NCBI RefSeq assembly: GCF_003206065.1
Contig: NZ_PZJQ01000004.1
Span: 370,864-434,863, forward strand
Length of the DNA stretch: 64,000 bases
Direction: 5' to 3'
DNA from: Salinicola halimionae
Lineage (GTDB): Bacteria > Pseudomonadota > Gammaproteobacteria > Pseudomonadales > Halomonadaceae
The notes below the pieces were generated by a model that was given only the letters and a program-made list of their open reading frames with translations, was not told the DNA's origin and did not search any database. Shown piece by piece: positions 18,545 through 26,919 of the stretch (the first letter of the stretch is position 1; every line of letters starts with the position of its first letter). The translations under genes and the position numbers were made by a program.

Positions 18545-19729
18545 TCAGGTCAGCTGCTGCTTGACCCAGGTCAGTTCCCGCGCCACGGCCGTCTCCACGC
18601 TCTCGGTGCGTAGGTTCTCCGGTAATACCTGCCATGTGTAGGTCTCCACTTCCAGATGCTGGGAAATCGGCTGCTGACGATGCAGAGCGAGAATGTCGGC
18701 GAGAAACGACTGCGTGGTCTCGAACGGCGGAATCGTCTCCACGAAGATCGGCACGTGATAGTGGATCCGCCATTCCTCGCCATCGGTGCGGGCGTCGTCA
18801 GCTAGCGCCTCGGGAAGGTCCGCATATCGCACCAGCCCGTGGTCGGTGGCTACCACGACCTGGTGCAGATAGGTGCGTTCGCAGAACGGGACCAGCGCCT
18901 CGCGTTTGGCGGCATCGAACTGCGGAATCCGCAGTGCCGCGCTCAGTTGCAGCTTGTGGATGGGAATGCCGGCCGTGCGCAGCGCCTCGATACTGGTGGC
19001 AGGATCTTCGAACTCGACGGCGGCGTGACAGACGTCGTAACAGACGCCGAGGTGGCGTGGCAGCGCCTGCTTCGCCTCGTCGAGCGACAAGCCACTGAGC
19101 TCGCTCAGGCGCGCTGCAGCGGCGTCGGAATAGAGCCAGTCGCGGAAGAAGGCAACGGTTTCCGCGATGGTTTCCAGAAAGCAGTGGGGCTCGGGCTCCA
19201 ACGCAATCGCGATGGTCACCTGGGTCTGTCGAGCCAGCTCCACACAGTGAGCCGCCGCCTTGAGCAGATTGTCCGCCATCTGCGATTGTGCGCCCTCGGC
19301 CAGGGGTTTGAAGGTGCCGGGTACGGTGCTCAGGCTCAAGGTATCGCCAGCGGCACCGAGTTCACTCATCAGATCGGCCAGCCAGCAGGTATAGTCCAGT
19401 CGGGCGCGCTGCTTCCAGTCGGGCTGATAAACGTTCTGTTTGACCGGGATGCCATGGAAGGGGCCGAACGGGAACCCGTTCATGGTCACCACACGGTAGT
19501 TCTCCCGGGCGAGAATGTCCTTGAGCTCGGCACGTGCGTCGGGGGCGCGAAGTTCCTCTAGCGCCTGGGCGGACAGGCGCAACCCCACGCCGAAGGTCGC
19601 TTCCGGGGAGACGGCTTCACGCACCCGTTTCACCGGCCCGAGCAGCGCGTCACGTACGGCTTCCCAGGTCTGGGTCGGATGAATATTGAGACAGTAGGTC
19701 AGTTGACCCAGATCATCAGGCAGCTGCAT
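18545..19729 (-). CDS. eboE: EboE: TIM-barrel sugar-isomerase-like protein
   Basis: This 394-residue protein belongs to the EboE family, related to xylose-isomerase-type TIM barrels. Likely metal-site residues are in ALEPEPH (Glu), CYDVCHAAV (Asp/His) and the later ATDHGL strand. The N-terminus LTYCLNIHPTQTWEAV is characteristic. ATG at 19729 is chosen over 19744 because GAGG lies 9 bases upstream, inside the end of eboD. It overlaps eboD by 14 bases, so eboD-eboE-eboC behave as one operon. The substrate is unknown; in cyanobacteria the cluster is linked to moving a scytonemin precursor to the periplasm. Confidence 0.9.
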   Translation of the reverse strand: MQLPDDLGQLTYCLNIHPTQTWEAVRDALLGPVKRVREAVSPEATFGVGLRLSAQALEELRAPDARAELKDILARENYRVVTMNGFPFGPFHGIPVKQNVYQPDWKQRARLDYTCWLADLMSELGAAGDTLSLSTVPGTFKPLAEGAQSQMADNLLKAAAHCVELARQTQVTIAIALEPEPHCFLETIAETVAFFRDWLYSDAAAARLSELSGLSLDEAKQALPRHLGVCYDVCHAAVEFEDPATSIEALRTAGIPIHKLQLSAALRIPQFDAAKREALVPFCERTYLHQVVVATDHGLVRYADLPEALADDARTDGEEWRIHYHVPIFVETIPPFETTQSFLADILALHRQQPISQHLEVETYTWQVLPENLRTESVETAVARELTWVKQQLT

Positions 19730-21008
19730 GGCTATTCGCCTCATCGCGCAGCCAGTCGATCGCGGCTGTCATGGTGGTTTCATCGATCTCGTGAACGTCG
19801 TGCCCGCGACCCAGGCCGGCCAGCAGCGTGATCGTGAGTTCGCCGCCGAGATGTTCCTGGAATTCTCTAAGACCCGTCAGTATGGCGGGCTGGCCATCGT
19901 CGTCGATTTCCAGCAACTGGGCATGGAAGACTGGCAGACCCAGGCGCTTCAGCAGCCACACGATGCGCCATTCGGCACCGGCGGGAAGCAGGCCCGTCAA
20001 CACGGAATAACGGGCATCTAGGGCGATGCCGATGGCGACGGCTTCGCCGTGGCTGATGCCGTGATGGGTCAGCGTCTCGAGTTTGTGCGCCGACCAGTGT
20101 CCGTAATCCAGCGGGCGAGACGAACCCAGTTCGAACGGGTCGCCGCCGCGGCCGATCTGCTGCATGTGCAGCTCGGCACTGCGTCGGATCATGATCTCTT
20201 CGGTGCGCGGGTCGAACTCGGCCAATGAATCGGCGTTGGTCTCGAGCCAGTCGAAAAAGGCACCATCGCGAATCAGGGCCACCTTGATCGCCTCGGAGAT
20301 ACCGGCGATCCGATCTCGTCGCGAGAGCGTGCCGAGAAAATCGAAGTCGTTGAGCACCGCCCAGGGCGGGGCGAAGGTACCGATGAAATTCTTGTGACCT
20401 TTGAAGTTGACGGCATTCTTGACCCCGACGCCGCTATCGTTCTGTGACAGCACGGTCGTCGGCAGACGAATCAGTCGCACGCCGCGATGACCCATGGCAG
20501 CGGCGAGGCCGAGCGCATCCAGTACCGCACCGCCGCCAATGACGATGACGTAGGCATGCCGATCGACACCAAAGCGCTGGATATCTTCCAGCACCCCGTC
20601 GATCGTCTCACGATTGGTCTTGATGGATTCTCCACCCGTTACCGTGATCGGCGCGGTCACCAGGGTCATCTGACTCGCATGGGTAGCGAAGTAAGCGTTG
20701 ATTCGGGACTCGAGGTCCGGCCAGGTAGCGGCAATGCCGGCATCGACGTAAATCAGGCAGCGGTGATTCTTGCGCGGCTCTTTGCGTGAAATGACGTCGG
20801 CCAGCAGCGAGTTGTCGGGGGAAAAGATTTCCCGGGTGAACGCGACGGGATAGTCATAGGCAACGGAAAATCGCTGCCAATGGATCTCTGTCGATGATGA
20901 ACGTTGAAAGGTATCGTGCTGCCTGATCGACTGCGGCTGCGTCGTGAAGGATGGCGAATCGAGGGCGACATTGCCATCGATCGAAAACGATAATGCGGGC
21001 CGGTTCAT
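19716..21008 (-). CDS. eboD: EboD: sugar-phosphate cyclase related to 3-dehydroquinate synthase
   Basis: This 430-residue protein is a sugar-phosphate cyclase. It has the NAD-binding GGGAVLDALGLAAA, the PTTVLSQNDSGVGVKNAVN block, zinc-ligand regions GISEAIK and GHWSAHKLE, and HHGISHGEAVAIG. The first 60 residues are an extension absent from AroB. AroB itself is usually encoded beside aroK, so this paralogue is unlikely to be the shikimate enzyme; the cyclitol it makes is not known. It is the first gene of the leftward eboD-E-C operon. AGGCGAT precedes the ATG by about 7 bases. Confidence 0.92.
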   Translation of the reverse strand: MNRPALSFSIDGNVALDSPSFTTQPQSIRQHDTFQRSSSTEIHWQRFSVAYDYPVAFTREIFSPDNSLLADVISRKEPRKNHRCLIYVDAGIAATWPDLESRINAYFATHASQMTLVTAPITVTGGESIKTNRETIDGVLEDIQRFGVDRHAYVIVIGGGAVLDALGLAAAMGHRGVRLIRLPTTVLSQNDSGVGVKNAVNFKGHKNFIGTFAPPWAVLNDFDFLGTLSRRDRIAGISEAIKVALIRDGAFFDWLETNADSLAEFDPRTEEIMIRRSAELHMQQIGRGGDPFELGSSRPLDYGHWSAHKLETLTHHGISHGEAVAIGIALDARYSVLTGLLPAGAEWRIVWLLKRLGLPVFHAQLLEIDDDGQPAILTGLREFQEHLGGELTITLLAGLGRGHDVHEIDETTMTAAIDWLRDEANSHAAA

Positions 21009-21216
21009 GAAGTTATCGCCTGCGTAAGGGGTCCGAAAACGAAAAAGCGGACCGCTTCGTTATCGGGCGGTCTCGCTTGGCCTCTAGCTTGGGTTTCACG
21101 GAGCTAGCTTCGGGGTTCTACGGGGCAGGCGACAAGAATGGTTCTTTTGCTACGAAGTATTAGCAGCATATCGAGTTTTTGAACGTGTCGACTCTCATTA
21201 AAACGTCGGCAGCGAT

Positions 21217-21247
21217 AAAAAGGCGGCGTCAAATGCCTGTGCCGCCT
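21217..21247 (-). terminator. Terminator after abgB
   Basis: On the minus strand AGGCGGC pairs with GCCGCCT over a 13-base loop and is followed by TTTTA. It lies 42 bases beyond the abgB stop and ends abg transcription before the eboD promoter region (21009-21216), in which I see no clear promoter. Confidence 0.7.
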
Positions 21248-21288
21248 CGACATTTCTATCGGATTTTCATCGGTTGGTTCGGCGGCGA

Positions 21289-22764
21289 TCATCCTTTCAG
21301 CGGTGAAGGAGTGACATCCTCGGGAATCGGGCAGCAATAGGGTTGCCGACGCGTGGCCGAGCCCAGCTCTTCCTGTGCTTCGGCCAGAGTGGCGGGGGTC
21401 TCGAGCAGCGCCACGGCTGTGCCCGCCATTACCTTGGCCGCCTGCAGCATGCCTTTATGGCCCAGCGAACTGCGGCCCTGTGCGACCACCTGCCAGGTAT
21501 GCAGAGGTGTGCCCAGCGCGAAGCAGTTGACGTAGCACTGAGCGGTCGGTACCACCCAGCTCACATCTCCTACGTCAGTGGAGCCATACATCAGCGCTTC
21601 ACTGGCGCTGTAGGGGGCGAGATCATCGACCAGCGCCTTGCCGTCGAGCTCGTCGACATAGGCCTCGGCGGCTTCTCCACCGGCGCTGACGATGTTGGCG
21701 TAGGTAGTGCGCAGGTCGTCCTCGCTGACCGTGGAATGGATCCGCTCTGCGTAGGCCTTTTCTTTCTCGTCGTGACGCGGTGCCCCGAACGCCTCGAACT
21801 GGGCCTGCATCAGCCTTTCCAGCGTGCGATTGGGGCGGTAGCCGGAACACGCCTTGTCGAACACCATCTCGACCTCGGTACCGGTCATCATTGCTGCGCC
21901 TTGGGCGATCTTCTGGATACGCTCGAAGATCGCCTGGACGTCGGCCATGCGCCTGGCGCGCATCAGGTAGAGCACCTCGGCCTCGGCTTGAACCACGTTC
22001 GGTGAGGCGCCGCCGGTGCGGGTGATCGAGTAGTGAAAGCGGGCATCCGGCACGACGTGCTCACGCAGGTAGTTGGCACCGACGTTCATCAGCTCCACGG
22101 CATCCAGTGCGCTACGGCCGAGATGAGGCGAGTTGGCTGCGTGGGCGGCCGTGCCCTTGAAACGGAAATAGGCTTGAATGTTGGCCAGCGTCGGGGTCGA
22201 GAAGATGGCGTTGAACGCCTGGGGATGCCAGGTCAGGGCGGCGTCGACATCGTCGAAGACACCTTCGCGCACCATGAAGGTCTTGCCGGAGCCGCCTTCC
22301 TCACCCGGGCAGCCGTAGAAGCGAACCGTGCCCGGCAGGCCGTGGGTCGAGCGACGCTCTTCCAGATAGTCACGCACGCCGACGGCGCCGGCCAGGGCGG
22401 CGACGCCCAGCAGATTGTGACCGCAGCCGTGACCGTTGCCGTCGGCGACCAGGGGTTCCGCCTCGCTCGACTCACCTCGCTGGCTCAGCCCGGCCAGGGC
22501 GTCGTACTCGCCGAGCAGGGCGATGACCGGCTTGCCACTGCCGTAGCTGGCAACGAAAGCCGTCTCGATGCCGGCGATACCCCGTTCGACCTGAAAACCC
22601 TCGGCTTCCAGCGCGTCGCTCAGCGTCTTGGCGGAGCGGGTCTCCTCGAAACGGGTCTCAGCGTATTCCCATACCTGATTGGCGTAATCGATGAAGCGAT
22701 CGCGTTTGGCTTCGATCAGCACATCGAGCCGCCGGGTGGGGGAATCGGTAGCAGTTGCGTCCAT
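21289..22764 (-). CDS. abgB: p-Aminobenzoyl-glutamate hydrolase subunit B (M20 peptidase)
   Basis: This 491-residue M20-family amidohydrolase matches AbgB (481 in E. coli). Metal-site segments are GEYDALAG, GHGCGHNLLG, GCPGEEGGSGK and the ALTWHPQ histidine; KGTAAHAA is in the dimerisation domain. With AbgA it cleaves p-aminobenzoyl-glutamate, a folate breakdown product, to p-aminobenzoate and glutamate. It is the last gene of the leftward abgT-abgA-abgB operon, 14 bases after abgA. GAGAGAG precedes the ATG. Confidence 0.93.
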   Translation of the reverse strand: MDATATDSPTRRLDVLIEAKRDRFIDYANQVWEYAETRFEETRSAKTLSDALEAEGFQVERGIAGIETAFVASYGSGKPVIALLGEYDALAGLSQRGESSEAEPLVADGNGHGCGHNLLGVAALAGAVGVRDYLEERRSTHGLPGTVRFYGCPGEEGGSGKTFMVREGVFDDVDAALTWHPQAFNAIFSTPTLANIQAYFRFKGTAAHAANSPHLGRSALDAVELMNVGANYLREHVVPDARFHYSITRTGGASPNVVQAEAEVLYLMRARRMADVQAIFERIQKIAQGAAMMTGTEVEMVFDKACSGYRPNRTLERLMQAQFEAFGAPRHDEKEKAYAERIHSTVSEDDLRTTYANIVSAGGEAAEAYVDELDGKALVDDLAPYSASEALMYGSTDVGDVSWVVPTAQCYVNCFALGTPLHTWQVVAQGRSSLGHKGMLQAAKVMAGTAVALLETPATLAEAQEELGSATRRQPYCCPIPEDVTPSPLKG

Positions 22765-22778
22765 GAAAAACTCTCTCT

Positions 22779-24125
22779 TTAAAACGTCTCGAAACCTTGG
22801 CGGCGAAGGGCAGCATCGCCGGCCTGAAGTGCCAGGTGGGCCAGGGTGCCAATGGCCAGCGGGAGCACGTCCTCGTCGAAATCGAAGCGCTGATGGTGGT
22901 GGCCGGCGGCGAGCTCGGTGCCGAAGACCATGTATGTGGCCAGGCCGTCGCGCTCACGTACGCGCTGCATCATGGTGGTGGCATCCTCGGATCCGGACGG
23001 GCGATTTTCGGTCGCGATCACGGTGTCGATGCCGGGCAGGTCGGTAATCTGCCGTTGAATGAACTCGACCAGCGCCGGGCTTGGCTCGCAGTTGCGCGCT
23101 TCGCCGGCAAGACGGTATTCCATCTCGACGCCTTGCATCGACGCCGCGCCACGCAAAACGTCCAGCGCTCGGCGCTGCATTTCATCGTTGATTTCGCTGG
23201 TTTCACCCCGGGTCTCGAGTTTGAGAGTAGCGTTGGCCGGCACCACATTGCGGCCGCTGCCGGCGTTGAGAACCCCGACGTTGATGCGTGAGGCACCGGC
23301 ACTGTGACGCGGAATGGCGTGTAGGCCGAGCGCGGCCTGGGCGGCGGCCAGCAGGGCGTTGTTGCCGGCCTCCGGGTTGGCGCCAGCGTGAGCGGGCACG
23401 CCGGTAAAGGTTGCGTCGAGTTTGGTGGTGGCGAGATAGCCGTTGTGACCACAGATGACCGTTCCCTTGGCCACGCCGGTGCCGATATGGGTGGCGATGA
23501 AGATGTCCACATCGTTGAGTACGCCGGCTTCGACCATTGACCTGGCGCCGCGTACGCCCTCTTCGGCGGGCTGGAAGATCAGCTTGATCCGACCGTTCAA
23601 TTGCGGCATCAGCTCGACGAACAGCCGCGCCAGACCGAGGCCGATGGTGGTATGCCCGTCATGGCCGCAAGCGTGCATCATGCCGGCGTTGCAGGAGGCG
23701 AACCCCTCGCGGGCCGGACGATGTCTCTCTTCACGGGATTCATCGAGATCGAGCGCGTCGAGATCGACGCGGTAGGCCAGCGTCGGCCCCGGTCGGCCGG
23801 TATCCCACTCCGCCACCACGCCGGTATAGCCACCGGTGAGCGCCGGTAGCCAGCGCTCGACGGCACCCTGATCGCGGGCGCGGTCGAGCGCCTGGGCCAG
23901 GAACTCGGGCTCGGGCACGCCCATGCGGCTGTCGGCATCTATCACATCGCGACCGATGTTGACGCGATAGCCGAGTCGGTCCAGCTCCTCTGCGACTATC
24001 GAGGCAGTGCGAAATTCGACCCAGCCGGATTCGGCATGGCGATGGAAATCCCGTCGCCACCGTTTTAGTTGCGGTATCAGGGCCTCGACCGCAGGTTCGA
24101 GATCGGGCGTGGTAACGATACTCAT
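22779..24125 (-). CDS. abgA: p-Aminobenzoyl-glutamate hydrolase subunit A (M20 peptidase)
   Basis: This 448-residue M20-family subunit corresponds to AbgA (436 in E. coli). Visible metal-site segments are YRVDLDAL, MMHACGHDGHTT, IFQPAEEGVRG and ATHIGTG, with GVPAHAGANPE in the lid domain and ELAAGHHHQRFDFDE near the end. It works as a heterodimer with AbgB in the cytoplasm. GGAGAA lies about 8 bases before the ATG. The gene follows abgT by 64 bases. Confidence 0.93.
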   Translation of the reverse strand: MSIVTTPDLEPAVEALIPQLKRWRRDFHRHAESGWVEFRTASIVAEELDRLGYRVNIGRDVIDADSRMGVPEPEFLAQALDRARDQGAVERWLPALTGGYTGVVAEWDTGRPGPTLAYRVDLDALDLDESREERHRPAREGFASCNAGMMHACGHDGHTTIGLGLARLFVELMPQLNGRIKLIFQPAEEGVRGARSMVEAGVLNDVDIFIATHIGTGVAKGTVICGHNGYLATTKLDATFTGVPAHAGANPEAGNNALLAAAQAALGLHAIPRHSAGASRINVGVLNAGSGRNVVPANATLKLETRGETSEINDEMQRRALDVLRGAASMQGVEMEYRLAGEARNCEPSPALVEFIQRQITDLPGIDTVIATENRPSGSEDATTMMQRVRERDGLATYMVFGTELAAGHHHQRFDFDEDVLPLAIGTLAHLALQAGDAALRRQGFETF

Positions 24126-24189
24126 GGTGGGGTTCTCCGTGTATCCGGTGTCGTCATGCGTTCTTTCACATTCTGGCTCTGGTGAAGTC

Positions 24190-25725
24190 TCATGACGGCA
24201 GGTAGGTGGTGATACCCGGACCGTAAGGCAGGCCCAGAAGATAGAACGCCGTCAGCAACAGAATCCAGATGCTCAGAAACGCCAGGGTGTAGGGCAACAT
24301 CAGCGACATCAGGGTGCCGAGCCCGGCGTTCTTGTCGTATTTCCGGATGAAGGTCAGTACCACGATCATGTAGGGGTTGAGTGGCGAGATGATGTTGGTC
24401 GATGAATCGGCGATACGGTAGGCGACCTGGACGAAGGCCGGGTGATAGCCGAGCTGCATGAACATCGGCACGAACACCGGGGCCTCCAGCGCCCACTTCG
24501 CCGATCCGCTGAAGATCAGCAGGTTCATGCAGGCCGTGAAGACGATATAGCAGAGAATGACCGGGAACCCGGTGAAGTCCATGGCAGTCAGCAGGTCGGC
24601 GCCATTGACGGCAATCCAGGTGCCGATGTGCGACCAGTTGAACCAGGCGATGAACTGGGAGGCGGCGAAGATCAGCACGATGTAGCTGCCGAGATCGCGC
24701 ATCGCCTCGGCCATGTTCTCGGATACGTCGCGCGAGCGTTTGATACGCCCGACGGTAATCCCCCAGGTCACGCTGACGGTGATGAAGAAGAACAGGATGA
24801 TCGGAATGATGCCGCTCAGGAACGGCGATGGAATCAGGCCACCCTCCGGTCCGCGTAGCGGAGAGTTGGGCCAGAACAGCAAGGTCGCGATGGCAGCAAC
24901 GTAGATCAACGCGGCGATACCGGTATTGCGCAGACCGCGACCGGCATTTTCCGGCTCGCGGCTCTCGACCTGCTCGACATCGCCCTCATAGGTGCCGAGG
25001 CGGGGTTCGATGACGCGCTCGGTGACCACGGCGGCAACGACGGTAAGTACGAACACCGAGACGCAGTTGAAATACCAGTTATCCACCGGCGTCACCGTCA
25101 TGTCGCTGCTGACGATACGCGCCGCTTCGGTAGAGATGCCCGAGAGCAGGGCGTCGGTTCCGACGATCAGCAGATTGGCGGTGAAGCCTGCCCCGGCGCT
25201 GGCGAATCCCAGCGCCAGCCCGGCAATCGGATGGCGCCCGAGGGAGTGATAGACCATGGCCGCCAGTGGCGGCAGCAGGATCAGCGAGGCGTCGGAAGCG
25301 ACGTTCATCATGATCCCGGTGAAGGCGACGGTGTAGGTCACCAGGCGCTTGGGCGCCGAAAGAATGGTATGGCGAATCAGGGTTTCCAGCAGACCCAGCT
25401 TTTCGGCCAGCCCGATGCCCAGCATCATCGACAGTACCAGGCCGAGCGGTGCGAAACCGGTGAAGTTATCGAGCATCGAATCGAGAATGAACTGGATCCC
25501 TTCGCCGGAGACCAGACTGCGGATCGCTTCCACCTCACCGCTGCCCGGGTGTTCGACGGTGGCCCCCGCCGCGGCGAACAGCGCCGAGGCGACCAGAACG
25601 ACCATCGCGAGCATGACGAAGATCATGAAGGGGTCGGGGAGTCGATTGCCGAAACGCTCGATAGCGTTCAACAGTCGGATCGACAGCCGCGGACGAGCGG
25701 TATCGCGGGAGGCGGTCGCTTCCAT
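24190..25725 (-). CDS. abgT: AbgT-family p-aminobenzoyl-glutamate transporter
   Basis: This 511-residue AbgT-family transporter (508 in E. coli) has about ten membrane helices and re-entrant hairpins. Signatures include NRLPDPFMIF near residue 27, SDASLILLPPLAA, ANLLIVGTDALLSG, and IADSSTNIISPLNPYM, the second hairpin. It imports p-aminobenzoyl-glutamate; some relatives export sulfonamides instead. AGGAG lies 7 bases before the ATG. It leads the abgTAB operon and is divergent from abgR over a 266-base gap. Confidence 0.96.
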   Translation of the reverse strand: MEATASRDTARPRLSIRLLNAIERFGNRLPDPFMIFVMLAMVVLVASALFAAAGATVEHPGSGEVEAIRSLVSGEGIQFILDSMLDNFTGFAPLGLVLSMMLGIGLAEKLGLLETLIRHTILSAPKRLVTYTVAFTGIMMNVASDASLILLPPLAAMVYHSLGRHPIAGLALGFASAGAGFTANLLIVGTDALLSGISTEAARIVSSDMTVTPVDNWYFNCVSVFVLTVVAAVVTERVIEPRLGTYEGDVEQVESREPENAGRGLRNTGIAALIYVAAIATLLFWPNSPLRGPEGGLIPSPFLSGIIPIILFFFITVSVTWGITVGRIKRSRDVSENMAEAMRDLGSYIVLIFAASQFIAWFNWSHIGTWIAVNGADLLTAMDFTGFPVILCYIVFTACMNLLIFSGSAKWALEAPVFVPMFMQLGYHPAFVQVAYRIADSSTNIISPLNPYMIVVLTFIRKYDKNAGLGTLMSLMLPYTLAFLSIWILLLTAFYLLGLPYGPGITTYLPS

Positions 25726-25991
25726 GGAGTACTCCTGAGACGATTGTTGTAGACCGGGTGAGCCGGTCGGATGTTGTATCGCGCTAGTGGCAGTGCTCGG
25801 GCCGGCGGTCGGTTGTGTTATGGCGCCTGACCCCGAGCGGGTCGCTGTCTCTATCTGAAAACGTCGATATGAAGACGTTGATCCGAAGACATCGACCTGG
25901 AAACACAGTAGGGCCGGCTCGGGATCGGCAAAAGATGTCGATTACTTTTTGGTGATAACCTGCGGTGATCACGAGCGTGGGGTTCACCGGC

Positions 25992-26894
25992 ATGCAGTAT
26001 CCGATCAAGCTCCATCAGATTCGGGCTTTCGTAGAAGTGTCGCGTTGCGGCAGCATACGCGCCGCGGCGCGCGAGTTGGGGCTCTCTCAGCCGGCGTTGA
26101 CCAAGGCGATTCGAGAACTGGAAGAGGGGCTGGGGGCGGCGCTACTGCTGCGGACTTCCCAAGGGGTGACGCTGACCGACTCCGGCCGCGCCTTCGAACA
26201 GCACGCGCATCTGATCATCGAAGAGCTGCGCCGGGCGCGGGAAAATGTCGAGCAGTTGAACGGTGTGCTGCGGGGGCAGATCGTGATGGGGGCTTCGGCA
26301 ACGGTGGCGCGTACGCTGCTGCCGCAGGTGGTCGGTCGCTTTCGACGTGAACTGCCCAACGTCAAACTGCGCGTCATCGAGGGTCAGCTGTCGTCAATGG
26401 TGGCGGGGCTGCGGGACGGCGAACTGGATTTCTCGATCAATACACTCTCCAGCGGCGTGCTGGATAGCGATCTCGAGGCGATCCCGCTTTTCTCGACGCC
26501 GTTCGTGGTGGTGCTCAGACGCGACCATCCCAAAGCAAGCGCCAAGACTTTGAAAGAGCTGATCGATTGCGACTGGGTGCTACCCACGGCGCGAAGTGGC
26601 TATTACGCGGACCTTGCCGATACGTTGGAGCGCCACGGTTTTTCACGCGACCAGGTCAGCGTGGTGTGCGATTCCTTCACCACCTCGCTGAATCTGATCC
26701 AGCACAGCGAGATGGTGGGTGCATTTGCCTCACAGATGACCGCGCAGCATGGGATGGGTGAGCTGATAGAGCTGACCCTGGAAGATCCGTTACCCATGGC
26801 GACTTTCCACCTCATCAAGCGTCGCGGCATCCCGTTGACCCCCGTCGCTTCGAGGTTGGCACAGATGTTCGAGTACGAAAGCCGGAGAGCGTAG
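25992..26894 (+). CDS. abgR: LysR-family regulator AbgR
   Basis: This 300-residue LysR regulator starts IKLHQIRAFVEV and carries the helix-turn-helix SIRAAARELGLSQPALTKAIRELE, closely like AbgR of E. coli in sequence pattern and in its divergent position beside the abg genes. It probably activates abgTAB in response to the substrate or a breakdown product. ATG at 25992 matches the family N-terminus; a GTG at 25965 would add nine residues. The 266-base gap to abgT presumably holds the operator, not resolvable by eye. Confidence 0.9.
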   Translation: MQYPIKLHQIRAFVEVSRCGSIRAAARELGLSQPALTKAIRELEEGLGAALLLRTSQGVTLTDSGRAFEQHAHLIIEELRRARENVEQLNGVLRGQIVMGASATVARTLLPQVVGRFRRELPNVKLRVIEGQLSSMVAGLRDGELDFSINTLSSGVLDSDLEAIPLFSTPFVVVLRRDHPKASAKTLKELIDCDWVLPTARSGYYADLADTLERHGFSRDQVSVVCDSFTTSLNLIQHSEMVGAFASQMTAQHGMGELIELTLEDPLPMATFHLIKRRGIPLTPVASRLAQMFEYESRRA

Positions 26895-26919
26895 CGGGCC
26901 GGCCGGTACTTCCTCCGCC

